A program made the position numbers and the translations under genes. Source: Mastacembelus armatus (Eukaryota > Chordata > Actinopteri > Synbranchiformes > Mastacembelidae). Taken from it: 64,000 bases of DNA. Location of the stretch: contig NC_046647.1 of assembly GCF_900324485.2 (NCBI RefSeq), positions 7,001,464 to 7,065,463 on the forward strand, read 5' to 3'. Below are positions 50,101 through 60,300 of the stretch, in pieces (position 1 is the first letter of the stretch; each line of letters starts with the position of its first letter). Under the pieces are notes generated by a model. The model did no database searches. It saw only the letters and a list, made by a program, of their open reading frames with translations, and was not told the DNA's origin.

Positions 50101-50413
50101 GTTGCAGCAAAAAATGAGGCTGGAGTCGTATCCTGCACTTGCAGGCTCGACATCTATGGTAAATATTATGTTTAATTACATACCAGAATTGTGCCACATT
50201 GTCAGGCTGTTACTTTATGTATTTGCTGCACCTTCAGCACAGTGGCATCAGAGCATCCCCGCACCCATGAAAGCCCCACGCACAGGCAGCCGCTATGCAG
50301 CTCTGACAGGCCAGGGGCTCGACGTCAAGTCAGTTTTCCCCACATCAGAGACCAGCCCCATCCTGTTCTCCAGCTCCCCTCCCGAGGCCGTGCTGGAGAG
50401 CGAGGAGCTGTGA
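36939..50413 (+). CDS. mypn: Myopalladin, 20 coding exons
   Basis: Sarcomeric Ig-domain scaffold of the Z-line and I-band that binds nebulin, alpha-actinin and CARP. Exons: 36939-37999, 41371-41546, 41643-41694, 41815-42253, 42355-42429, 42517-42658, 43098-43121, 43538-43654, 43747-44473, 45168-46268, 46354-46486, 47476-47553, 48259-48480, 48567-48716, 48802-48881, 49213-49339, 49424-49631, 49750-49915, 50025-50158, 50238-50413. In frame throughout: 5388 nt, 1795 residues (human 1320). Five Ig-like domains lie at about 325-412, 595-695, 1405-1510, 1544-1637 and 1644-1740. LNKAADFIEELSSLFK near 205 matches the N-terminal conserved block. The extra length is in Ser/Thr/Pro-rich linkers of exons 9 and 10. 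Exon 7 is only 24 nt. Intron 6 has a GC donor. Exon 12 is supported by phase and splice sites but not by clear similarity to mammals. Confidence 0.95.
40202..40250 (+). mobile_element. Probable LINE 3' tail fragment in mypn intron 1
   Basis: CTGAATTTCCCTTCAGGGATTAATAAAG followed by a decayed TATCTTA-type tail resembles the 3' end phrase shared by several teleost non-LTR retrotransposons. Only the tail remains. Confidence 0.4.
40797..40869 (-). mobile_element. SINE fragment, copy E, in mypn intron 1
   Basis: The tail side of the same SINE (TCCATCCATTATGTATACC, then CAGGGTCACGGGGATATGCTGG) is kept for about 70 bp. The rest is absent, so it is a strongly 5'-truncated copy. Confidence 0.7.
42659..43097 (+). 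other. mypn intron 6 with GC-AG splice sites
   Basis: Reading phase and similarity to mammalian myopalladin require exon 6 to end in CTGCAAAAAA and join exon 7 to give QKKPRSPAEP. The intron then begins GCAAGT, the usual strong form of a GC donor, and ends TTTCAG. No nearby GT donor restores the frame. Confidence 0.8.
43887..44030 (+). repeat. Ten-residue LDP repeat inside mypn exon 9
   Basis: Exon 9 encodes STIRLDPLVS, STLRLDPLNT, STLHLDPQSS and SMLRPDPLRI in direct succession, then a weaker SFPSLEP. The period is 30 bp. Not seen in human myopalladin as I recall it. Confidence 0.8.
47121..47164. repeat. (CA)n/(TA)n compound microsatellite
   Basis: A short CA run passes into about 17 TA units and then TG/TA, within mypn intron 11. 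Confidence 0.85.
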
Positions 50414-52749
50414 GCCGCCTGCAAACGCTCCATCATGGTGACCCTCAGAGGCCTCCCAGCATGTGTCGATACAGTAGAAGACTCAAAGGAGAGTGATTTT
50501 CAGAGCAGATTGTTATGTGATTTGTGTGATGCATTCAGAATAGAATGGGAAGGAAAGATTGCGTGAACGGTTTCAGCACTGATAGTGGGTTTGTCACCAT
50601 TCCTCTTTACTCGAGTCATAGGATGACTGTTGCATACAGACATACAGAAAAATGAGATTTGCAAAGTCTTAGTTCATGAGCCATGTGTGGAGTTGAATAC
50701 TGTTCTCTGGCAGGTTTGAATGATTCATGTTTGTTTTCTGTGTCATATTCAGCTACGATGATGAGGCTGCTGCTGAGTGTTGGTGTTAACATCTGTTAAC
50801 ATCTGTTAGTCCTGTTCTCCAGATGCTACCAGCACCACTTCTTTTTATCGCAAATCATAAATCAATACCTGAAATGGCAGTGCTAGTTTCTTTTAAATAT
50901 TTATATTAAAACAAGTAGTTCTAAGTTATTGTTTCATTAATAAGCAAAAATATTATCAAGTAGATTAATAGACATTTGAATGTGCCATTTAGATCATTTT
51001 AAATGGCTCCAATAAGTTGAGATTCTTTCTAGCTTTAGCTAAATTATTTCTTGGCATCCATCACCGGTTCACATTTTTGCACCATGTTTTTCATGTGCAT
51101 GCCAAGGGCTAATGACAATTTAGACAAACACAAAGTCTGCTCTCAGTCATAAAAATAATATGCTGTTAGCTGAATGGTTTGTAGTTGAAACACTAAAACA
51201 CTAAGTTTGATTTTTTTTTTTTCTTTCAGGTGATTTAGTTCACCATTGTATTGACAAAGATTTGTCTCCCTAAATGCACCTACAGTTCAGGGTGCTATAT
51301 CAGAGGTATGGGTTCAATTAGATTAAAAACTCTTGACCAAATCTCGTAGAGGTCATTTTGGTTAATCAAATTCATGTCAGTTTGAAAACTTGTTGAAGAA
51401 AGGTTTGAAAGCACATACTCAACTGATGTAAAGTTGCACATTGTAAAATAGTTTTGTCCTTCTAAGAATAAAGTTATATTTATTCAAATTAGCGACATCC
51501 GCTTTGCTGGAACTTGAGCTTTTGTATGCATGCTGCAAAGACAGCTCCTAAAATCATTCTCCTCACTTTTGGCTGCTCCATCACGTCTGATAATCTTTAT
51601 TTCATGGCTGACAAGAAGAAAATAAGTCACATTTTAGAAGATTACACAGAGCTGGACTGTGGCAGTCGGCATTGCCGACAGCCTGTTTTGACTATGTGGC
51701 TGCCAGAGCCCTTTATGTTTAACCTGATGCCAAATTCAAAGCAAACAGGAAAAACTGGGAGCCAATTAAGCATTTGAATCAGTCCAAGTAGAGAGGAAGC
51801 AAGTTCAAATAGGCATAAAATTACATTCACCTTATGTGACCCGATTATACTCTGAGCTTCATCTGACCAGCTGACAGGCCTACTTATTAACTGGGTGCTG
51901 TTTGTGTTAAGTATTAAATGTCTGTGGACTTTAAATTTAAGATTGTTTGTTTTATTATTTTAGTTTTGTCAGCTTCAGTTTCCTTTTTTAATTTTTAATT
52001 TCATTGTTTACTCTCCCACTGCTAAATACTGCAATGAGGATTTTTTTAAATCACACTCAACTTGCAATATCAACACAATAAGTCCCATTACTAAACCAAA
52101 AGCATCAGCACAATTGCAGTGTATTTCTGTTATAATAGAGTATGTGCTTATTTACACTTCACATTAAAGAGTAACCCTGTGATGATAATGAGATTTAGGA
52201 AGTCAAACCACACATGCTGAGGGAATCCATTCTTACACTTTCTCCTGGATGGAAACATACGCCTTGTGCCCTAATCGCCATTTCTCCATAAGGAAATCTG
52301 GATTTCTGAGGGGACATGTTTCTGTCTGAGCAGACGGTTCGCTCCTCAAGATGTGACATATGGCTTTTGACAGAGGGCATGGCTCAGCCATCAGTGTTCA
52401 GACAAGCCAATCATGTGAAAGGTCACAAAAAAAAAATAAAATAAAAGATTGAAGACACGAAAGAGCTGGGCCACGTCTGAGACAACGCCCTCAGACAAGA
52501 CAAGCAGCAGCTGGCAAACTACCTCAATCTGTAATCAATGAACCAACTGGTAGATGGGATTATATGCCTAATTGCACAGCCAACCAGTCCATCGCAAAAT
52601 GACCAGACAGCATCAGCTTGTGTGCATGACCCAGTACCAGAGATGGGCATTATTCTAGGCCTCTACAGTGATTAATCATTCATAACCTGCCTCTGCAGCC
52701 AAGCTCCAAGTTTGTCATTACACAGGAACGGCAGGACAGTGAAGCAGCC
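50414..52749 (+). other. mypn 3' UTR and intergenic DNA
   Basis: The probable mypn 3' UTR extends to an AATAAA at 51467-51472, about 1.05 kb after the stop. From there to 52.7 kb I see no gene. The AT content is high and there is no recognisable repeat apart from short homopolymers. Confidence 0.5.
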
Positions 52750-52990
52750 CAGGTGGGAGAAACATTCAGATCCTAGGCTTAAGTAAAACTAACAACACCA
52801 TAATACAATACAATAAAATAGTACAACTCTAAGTATGAAATGTACTTTTTTTTTTACACTACCTAATTGTTTTTTATTATGAATCTACACTGCAACAGTA
52901 AATGCAAAGTGAAAATCACATCTCTCTAAAAATAGGTAAAGTAGAACTATAAAATTAAAGTACTCAAAGTGCAATAGCATCAATTAAATG
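52750..52990 (+). mobile_element. Decayed hAT-like MITE (TTACTTAAGTAAAAGTAC type)
   Basis: GGTGGGAGAAACATTCAGATCC, then TTAAGTAAAAC, resembles the left end of a very common fish non-autonomous transposon that starts GTGGAGGAAGTATTCAGATCC. Further matching pieces (AAATGTACTT, AAAGTAGAACTATAAA, AAAGTACTCAAAGTGC) follow at the expected places. The right end is not clear. The hAT assignment is from memory. Confidence 0.45.
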
Positions 52991-53992
52991 TGATTCAAAC
53001 TGCAACTTAGAGATAATTTCAATTGCAGTAAAAGCTGAGTATGGATCATTAAGATGACTTTTAGGTGAGAGTCTCATTTTTTGCAATGTGTGACGAAGGA
53101 CACTCATCCTCCTGAATTACAGAAATCAGTGATGGCAGATGGGACGGACAGACAGACAAATTATTCTGTCTGTCTCATTTTCTCGGACCACTACACAGAT
53201 CAATTATTTATTTCACATGTGGTCCCCACTATATAAGAAACATTAATGCATCCCACATACTGTGATACATTAGGACACCTCCCTTAACAAACACCGTTAC
53301 AGACTAATTTACCTGTGAGATGTAATGTAGAAGAATTTTAATATTTGTACACGAGCAGACACACTGCTCCCATGGTGCAGTAATCTCACACCATCTTGGC
53401 CCATATTGTTTGAGGGCCATAATCCCCCTGTTGTGCCGTTAATATCCCTCAGGTTATAGGCCACACTTACTTACTTCTGTTGCCTGGGGCTAATCTGAGA
53501 TTATGGTTATTATCACATGGAGAGCACTTACATGAGAAGTGAAAGGGGGCTTCTCTGTGCCTTATGTAATTTAAAAAGAGAAACTTTAAAAGGTAAAATA
53601 ACCTAAATATCAATGAATTTAGACATACAAAATGTATGGGAGAAGGGAAAGGTATTGTAAGTTTGCATATGTAAGTAAATTCTCTTATCCCCTTGTCATC
53701 TTAACAAAAATTTTGAAGTAGTTTATTTTGCTAATGCCTAGATGTAATTAGTAAATAGAGTTCAGTCCTCAACAATTAATTACTATGTTTTGTTGTGATT
53801 TTACCTAATTGCTGGAAATGTAAATTTAAAGGAGAAATAACTGCAGTTGTAGCCTTTTGAAATGTTGTTTGCACCATCAGATGTGGTGAGATGAGCTACC
53901 AGATGGTGGACTTTTGGTCTTTGTGACACATGGTCCTGAGTGAAGCCACAGCCAGCTAGCCCAGCCCAGGATAATTGGAATTTCATTAAGGA

Positions 53993-53994
<2 letters not shown>
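52991..53994. other. Upstream region of atoh7
   Basis: About 1 kb without a recognised gene or repeat. Enhancers of atoh7 would be expected around here, but I cannot identify them from sequence alone. Confidence 0.4.

Positions 53995-54075
<81 letters not shown>
53995..54075. repeat. Long (TG)n microsatellite upstream of atoh7
   Basis: About 40 uninterrupted TG units, ending about 70 bp before the proximal E-box cluster of atoh7. The longest simple repeat in the window. Confidence 0.97.
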
Positions 54076-54077
<2 letters not shown>

Positions 54078-54143
54078 ATGAGTCTGGATGGGTGTGTTTC
54101 TCTATAAGAAATATTGAGGATAGGCTGGGGAGGGCAGGGACTC

Positions 54144-54182
54144 CACCTGCTGCCACCTGTTCATCTGCTCCATCTTATAAAA
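54144..54182 (+). promoter_or_regulatory. atoh7 core promoter: E-box cluster and TATA box
   Basis: Two CACCTG E-boxes (54144-54149 and 54154-54159) and a CATCTG (54162-54167) lie within 25 bp. TATAAAA follows at 54176-54182. The layout matches the proximal atoh7 promoter known from fish, frog and chick, where paired E-boxes near the TATA box support autoregulation by Atoh7 and other bHLH factors. The TATA position predicts transcription start near 54205. Confidence 0.75.
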
Positions 54183-54392
54183 GCTGGTCCCTCATTGTCT
54201 CCAGGATCACAGGCACCTTAGACCCTTCAGGCTGTCCAGTATCTGGACTTACTAATGTTTGACACTCAACTCAAAGCTTGGACAGGGAACTCGGGCATCA
54301 AAAGTGTGAGGGAGCCTCATAAATCTGTTGACTTGGAGCTGAGTGTTTCTGATCTGAGGACAGTCATCAGCTTGATTCTTCACCTAACAATC

Positions 54393-54824
54393 ATGAAGTC
54401 CCGTCGACCCAGCTGCACTGACTCTGGATCTGAGTCCTCAGAACCTGACTCTAAGAGCCCAGAGAAGTATGAGACTGCCACGAGGAGACGGATGGCTGCC
54501 AATGCCAGAGAGAGGAAGAGGATGCAGGGCTTGAACACAGCCTTTGATCGCTTGCGTAAAGTGGTCCCACAGTGGGGTCAGGACAAAAAACTGTCCAAGT
54601 ATGAAACTCTGCAGATGGCCCTCAGCTACATCATGGCCCTCAACCGGATCCTGACTGACACCAAGAGGCACAACGCTCCACACAGACAGTGGCTGGAACT
54701 GCAGTTTGACTCTGTGCAGCCTGAAAACTACCCCTGCCTCATGAGGTACGACTCTCCGACTGGACCGGCCTACATCCACTCATCGTTGTCCTATCAGTTT
54801 GATGGACATCAGGTCCATGCATAG
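54393..54824 (+). CDS. atoh7: Atonal bHLH transcription factor 7 (Ath5), single exon
   Basis: Proneural factor required for retinal ganglion cells; binds E-boxes as a heterodimer with E proteins. The 143-residue protein has an acidic, serine-rich N-terminus and a bHLH at about 31-87 with basic region [14 protein letters not shown]. Helix 1 is [13 protein letters not shown], the loop WGQDKKLS and helix 2 [19 protein letters not shown]. The C-terminus ends [11 protein letters not shown], as in fish orthologues, and lacks the longer mammalian tail. It is intronless, as expected for the atonal family. I start at 54393 because MKSRRPSC aligns with orthologues and the ATG has an A at -3. An upstream in-frame ATG at 54255 would add 46 residues without family support (see findings). 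Confidence 0.96.
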   Translation: MKSRRPSCTDSGSESSEPDSKSPEKYETATRRRMAANARERKRMQGLNTAFDRLRKVVPQWGQDKKLSKYETLQMALSYIMALNRILTDTKRHNAPHRQWLELQFDSVQPENYPCLMRYDSPTGPAYIHSSLSYQFDGHQVHA

Positions 54825-57334
54825 TCTGCTGCCATCTGGGACATAATCATATTTTTGGATGTGAGTGACAATATGAATCATTTTTCCTCCAATCCAGGAG
54901 ATAGTAAATACATTTGTATTGCATTATTGTCTTTCTGTATTTCTCTGGTCTTTGCATGACAATCAAAAGTTTGAAGGCTTACTTCTTTTTGCTAGGTCAC
55001 GCAGCAGTGTTGAGCATTTTTCTGTTCAAAGTATAGCAATGAATCAACTGTAGTGTCATTATAACATTATCCATTAGACTGCACTGAAGAAACAATGTGT
55101 GTTTTTATCAAATATTTTGATATGGCCCTAGAATGGTGTGCAATTTTCAGTGGATTCTGAGAAAGTCATTGTGATCTTAGGTGCATGGTTAAAGTGATTA
55201 TGTAAAGTTAATATGTGAGTATATGTGAGTATATGTTTGTAGAACTAAAAGATAGATGTTATTTGCAGACCTCTATTTTGTTGAATTATAGATTTGCTCA
55301 AAATTAAAGTATTTTATATGAAAACCATTCCTCTTTTCTTTATTGTTTCTTCCATAAATTTATGATGATGATGAACTATGGATTGTTTTATGCTGCAAAT
55401 CTGTGTACTGTGTCTACTACATGCACTGTAATTGCATTGTAGGCAGGATGTAGTTTATTATGTTAGTTTTAAGGATTTTTAATCGTCCAAAGCTCATTCT
55501 TCATGATTATTTTCCTTTTTAATTCTCAGAAACAGTCCTGGCATCTAAAGCCTCACAATCTCACTTGTCTCCTGTGTGGAATCTTAAAAACAGGGTTGTC
55601 ACAGAGAACAAGTGCTTTACAGCACATTCTTTGTTTTCTGTGTGTTCAGGTCTCAGGTCTTCAAGTGATGACAGGTCATGTCCACTGCATTGCCTCACTC
55701 TGCACCCTGAGAAATAAATCAACCTTTTGTCTAGAACTCCTGTGTTCTGAGATAAGACACTGTTACGTCAATGGGGGAACCTCAGTCTACGCATTTAAAA
55801 TAGACGAATATTTGGGATGAAACACAATCATTTATGTTTGCTGTTCTCAGATGTTCTCTTTGGAACCAATACCTTTTGTTGTCTAAAAGCACTAAATTCA
55901 TTCAGTTCTGCTAGAGGATATTCCACTGTTGAGAGAAACCACAATGCCATATGATCCTTAACCGTCCATTGTTGGAGCCACACAGCTACATATTTAAATG
56001 CCAGTCATCAGCTACTGAAAAGTGATTGTTACAAAGTTTGAATGGTGGCACAAGCCGCAGCAGATTAAGGAAGCCCGTGTGCCAGATCCTGCCTCGGCTT
56101 CAGCGAGGGAGTAGAAATTAAACTCTATTGTGTGGTAATGGCTGTGTGTAATTGCTCTGTTCAGAGCCGCTGAAGCATAAAAGCCCATCGCTGGACCCAA
56201 ACTCTGTCCACATTAAGGAAAACATATCAGTGCAACATGCAACGCACAGTCCCACTGCCAAAACACCACACACATCCTATCAGCCTGTATCTGATGTGGA
56301 AGGTAATATTTAAACTTACACTATGTGCTGTTTCTAGATCATCTCCTATACCCATCTGTTTTGTTTAATGCCAAACTCCTGCACAAAACAAACACATAGA
56401 AGAGAGAAGGATAAATCTGGACATCCCCAAAAATGAAATGTAGTAAAGGAATACATTTGTTTATCTGTATAACTAATCATTGACGTTAGCCAAAAACAAT
56501 TAAGAACAATTGGCCAAACACTGGTGCAGATGGTCATCATGGTTCATTATGCCATGTTGAATGTTTGCATGCCTAATAAACACTTTCTGACAGTTGGGAT
56601 GTCAAACATGACAATAGATGGCAGAGTCAAAAATGTGGAACAGAAACGAGACAAAGACATCAGTGACACCACGAGCACACTCTAGATTAATTCACTCAAG
56701 TGAATCAGAATATAATCAACATGCAATTAATTGATTTCCTCAACGGTTAATCAATGGTGACAACATTGTGCTCAGTATGGAAGTAACTGAGAGGGCAAAA
56801 CAAATTAAAATGTCATTAGCTGCTGAATTATTCAGCCTTCATCATGGCTGGATGTTCTCTTTTCTAAGACATTTTCAGCAAATTAACAGCTCTGTATGTA
56901 GAAATAACTACAGAAACTTTTTTTATAAAATAATTTTAGCACTTCACAGTCAGAGTGCATGAGGTTTGCTAGTGAGAGAGATGCATTTGACCTTTACACT
57001 AATTCTGTTCTTTCATTTTCTTGTGACCTCATTTTAGTTTCCCAAATTGCATTGTCTACTGTTAAAACAAATGAAATGAAATTTTATTAGAGACATCACG
57101 CCAAAGTCTCCATGCACACAAGCCATTAATGACAAGTGCTTCCTGCATGTTTTAACTGGGTCTCAATCTAAAGGCTGCGACAGGACTAGCGGCTCCTCCC
57201 TCAACAAAGCTTATGTCACCAAGTCTTTATAACCATCCATCCTGCAGGTGTTCAAAATCTGTCTACACTGCTCTGCTTCACCCGCCTTTCTGATCTAAAC
57301 TGCAGCAGTTCATACAGGGAGGATTTCCGACAGC
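54825..57334 (+). other. atoh7 3' UTR and intergenic DNA before pkd2l1
   Basis: The atoh7 3' UTR probably ends after ATTAAA at 55303-55308. From there to pkd2l1 there is no recognised gene or repeat. A TTTATAA at 57226-57232, about 105 bp before the pkd2l1 ATG, could serve as a weak TATA element. Confidence 0.5.
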
Positions 57335-60300
57335 ATGAAGTGCCTGAACAACCGGGCCGACAGCCACCTAACTGGGCAGGTAGAGTGCGAGTTGAACAGC
57401 GTGGGCAAGGGGGGCTGGGTGAACCAGGGCTACTGTGGCTCTCCTCCGCCCCTGCCCCGAGCCGTGAGCACCATCTACAACCCGCAGCCCCTCTACCAGA
57501 GCTCCATGGACAGCATGTACAAACTGGACACCCTTGGCCCGTTCAGCCAACCACCAGAGGACCTACCATCGGCTGAGCAGAGCCTGGTGAAGAAACCAAG
57601 AGGCTGCTGCTCTTTTGTCAAAGGTAGGAACATATTCTATTGTATTTCTTCTCTGAGGATCAACTGAACAACCACCTGTTAATGTCACTGGAGATGTTAC
57701 TGTCAGTGGTTGAGTCTATGGCTGTAAATCAACTGGTATCACTAAAAATCCCCTCTTTAACCTAAAATGTCTAAACACCCTTCCTGTCTAAAAACCTCTG
57801 ACAGGTCTTGTATAAACAGTCCTGCCTATGAATCTTCATTTGTGTCCTAATTACTCTGATATTTTCTGTAGGGTTGTGGGGCACAACATTGACCGAAAAC
57901 ACCTCAAACAACAGGGAGCTGTTTGTGCGGACCACAATACGGGAGTTACTGATCTATGTTGTGTTCCTGGTGGACATATGCCTCTGTAAGTTTTCCACTC
58001 ACAAACCTCTTGCCTCACAGCTTAACTAAGATTTTGGAGTCAGTCCTGACACAAATCTATGCTCAAGCACCATTTGCAGGTAACTCACTGTACTTCCCCT
58101 TTGTATATATTTTAATAAAAGTTATGTAATGATACTTGAAATAAGTTTACTCCTGACTAAAAACACAAGCATAGGAATTACTTCCAAATACTCTAATCTC
58201 AAATGTAGGCATTTCACACAGTAATGATCCATTATGTGACATGGAAGGTAAAGACGATTGTCTCTGGGTTTGGCAGAAATACGTGTACAGTGCAGTTTCA
58301 CTAAAGTGAATTACATATATTGTCTTCCTGTGTTTCATGTCTTTTTTAGTATATGGTGATCTACTGTTTGTTTTAGCTATGACAGTCACCTGTTGGAAGC
58401 GCTCACCATTTGGCAGGATGTTACTGTATAGAGCACTTTGGATTGTTGATTTTACCATCAAAAGCAGCCTCCTGTTTTAATGCCTATCACAAACACTCTC
58501 CCCATCCCTCCACCTGAAAGCCATTGTCCAGCCGAGCATTAGGAGTGAAAGGGGCATGAGCACTGCTCTCTTGCCTTTTAGCGATAAGAGCATTAGGCCT
58601 CGTCCATTGTTGTTTTGTCTGGGTTAGATTTACACTGTTTGATGAGGATATTTGCGTCATGCAAGGGTGCTCTCTCTTCAAACAAATTACACCCTCTAAT
58701 CTATTTGAATGCACAATAAGTCTTCAGTGCGGCCTTGCGTGTCTGCTCCTCAGTTGTCTTATCATCGGACCACTGAATGGAGCAACATTTAGAGCTGAGC
58801 CTGAGCAAAGCCAGATAGGAATCCGTGACTGGGTGTTCACGATGTGATTACATTGTGTTTCAGTGACATATGGTATGACCAGCTCGAGCACCTACTATTA
58901 CACCAAAGCCATGACGGACCTGTTTGTAAATGCAGCTGGTGCTGGTGGGGTTAGTTTTCAGTCCATTGGCACCATGTCTGACTTCTGGACTGTGAGTTTT
59001 CCTCCATATTATTTCCATCCATGTTCATCATTATGAGAAAAAAAAGAGTATGACATTTCTTCTGTGTGTAATTCTAAGAGCATCCACCCTCTCTTTTTAT
59101 GAACAGTACACCCAGGGCCCATTACTAGATGGCCTCTACTGGACTAAATGGTACAATAACCAGTCCCTGGACAATGGAGACCAGTCCTTCATCTACTATG
59201 AGAACATGCTGCTGGGAGTCCCCAGAGTTAGACAGATCAAGATCAAGAACAACTCCTGCAAGATCCACAAAGATTTCCAAAATGAAATCACAGGATGTTT
59301 TGATGTTTACAATGAGAAGAAGGAGGATGACCTTAGCTTCGGTCTCATCAATGGCACTGCGTGAGCTTGCTGTTTTTGATACAGGGACAGTGTTATGTGC
59401 AAGATCTTGCAACAAAACTTTTTGTCCTTAAACATATATTTGTGTTCCTTTGTACAGCTGGACCTACCACACAGAGAAAGAGCTCAATGGCTCTGCTTAC
59501 TGGGGCCTGCTAGCCACCTACACTGGAGCAGGATATTATCAAGACCTGAGTCGGACTAAAGAGGAGAGCGCCGCCATGCTGACGGAACTGGCGGACAACC
59601 TCTGGCTGGACAGAGGAACCAGAGCAGTCTTCATCGACTTCTCCACTTACAATGCAAACATCAACTTGTTCTGTGTCATCAGGTTCAAAGCACATTTGCC
59701 AGTTTGACACTTTTGCAGTCAATATCCACAGGCTAGTACTCATTAGTTGACCAACATTTTATCTGCTTCTTTCAGATTGGTGGTTGAATTCTTGGCCACT
59801 GGAGGAGCGATCCCTTCCTACCAGATCAGAACAGTCAGACTGATACGCTACATCACCCACTGGGATTACTTTATCCTTGGCTGTGAGATGGTTTTCTGTG
59901 TATTCATCCTCTACTACATTGTGGAGGAGATTCTTGAGCTTCGAATACACAAGTTATCCTACTTCAACAGCATCTGGAACATACTGGATATTGTTGTCAT
60001 ACTGGTAAGAAAGTGTTATTCTTATTTGATTCCAATTGTCCTTTTCTCTGATTTAGCTTAGACTCAGAAAATGAAGATTATTAATTATTCTTCTTCCTAG
60101 CTTGCCCTGGTTGCAATTATATTCAATATTTTCCGAACCATCAAAGTGGACCAGTTGCTTGACAGCCTCCTGGTAAACCCAGATATCTATGCTGATTTTG
60201 AATTTCTGGCATTCTGGCAAACACAGTACAACAACATGAACGCAGTGAACTTGTTCTTCGCATGGATCAAGGTGAAGCACTGACACCTTTCACTCCAACA

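Noticed and set aside
53996-54262. Open frame starting with a Cys-Val run
   Set aside because: Produced by the TG microsatellite; its 3' part is the atoh7 promoter and leader.
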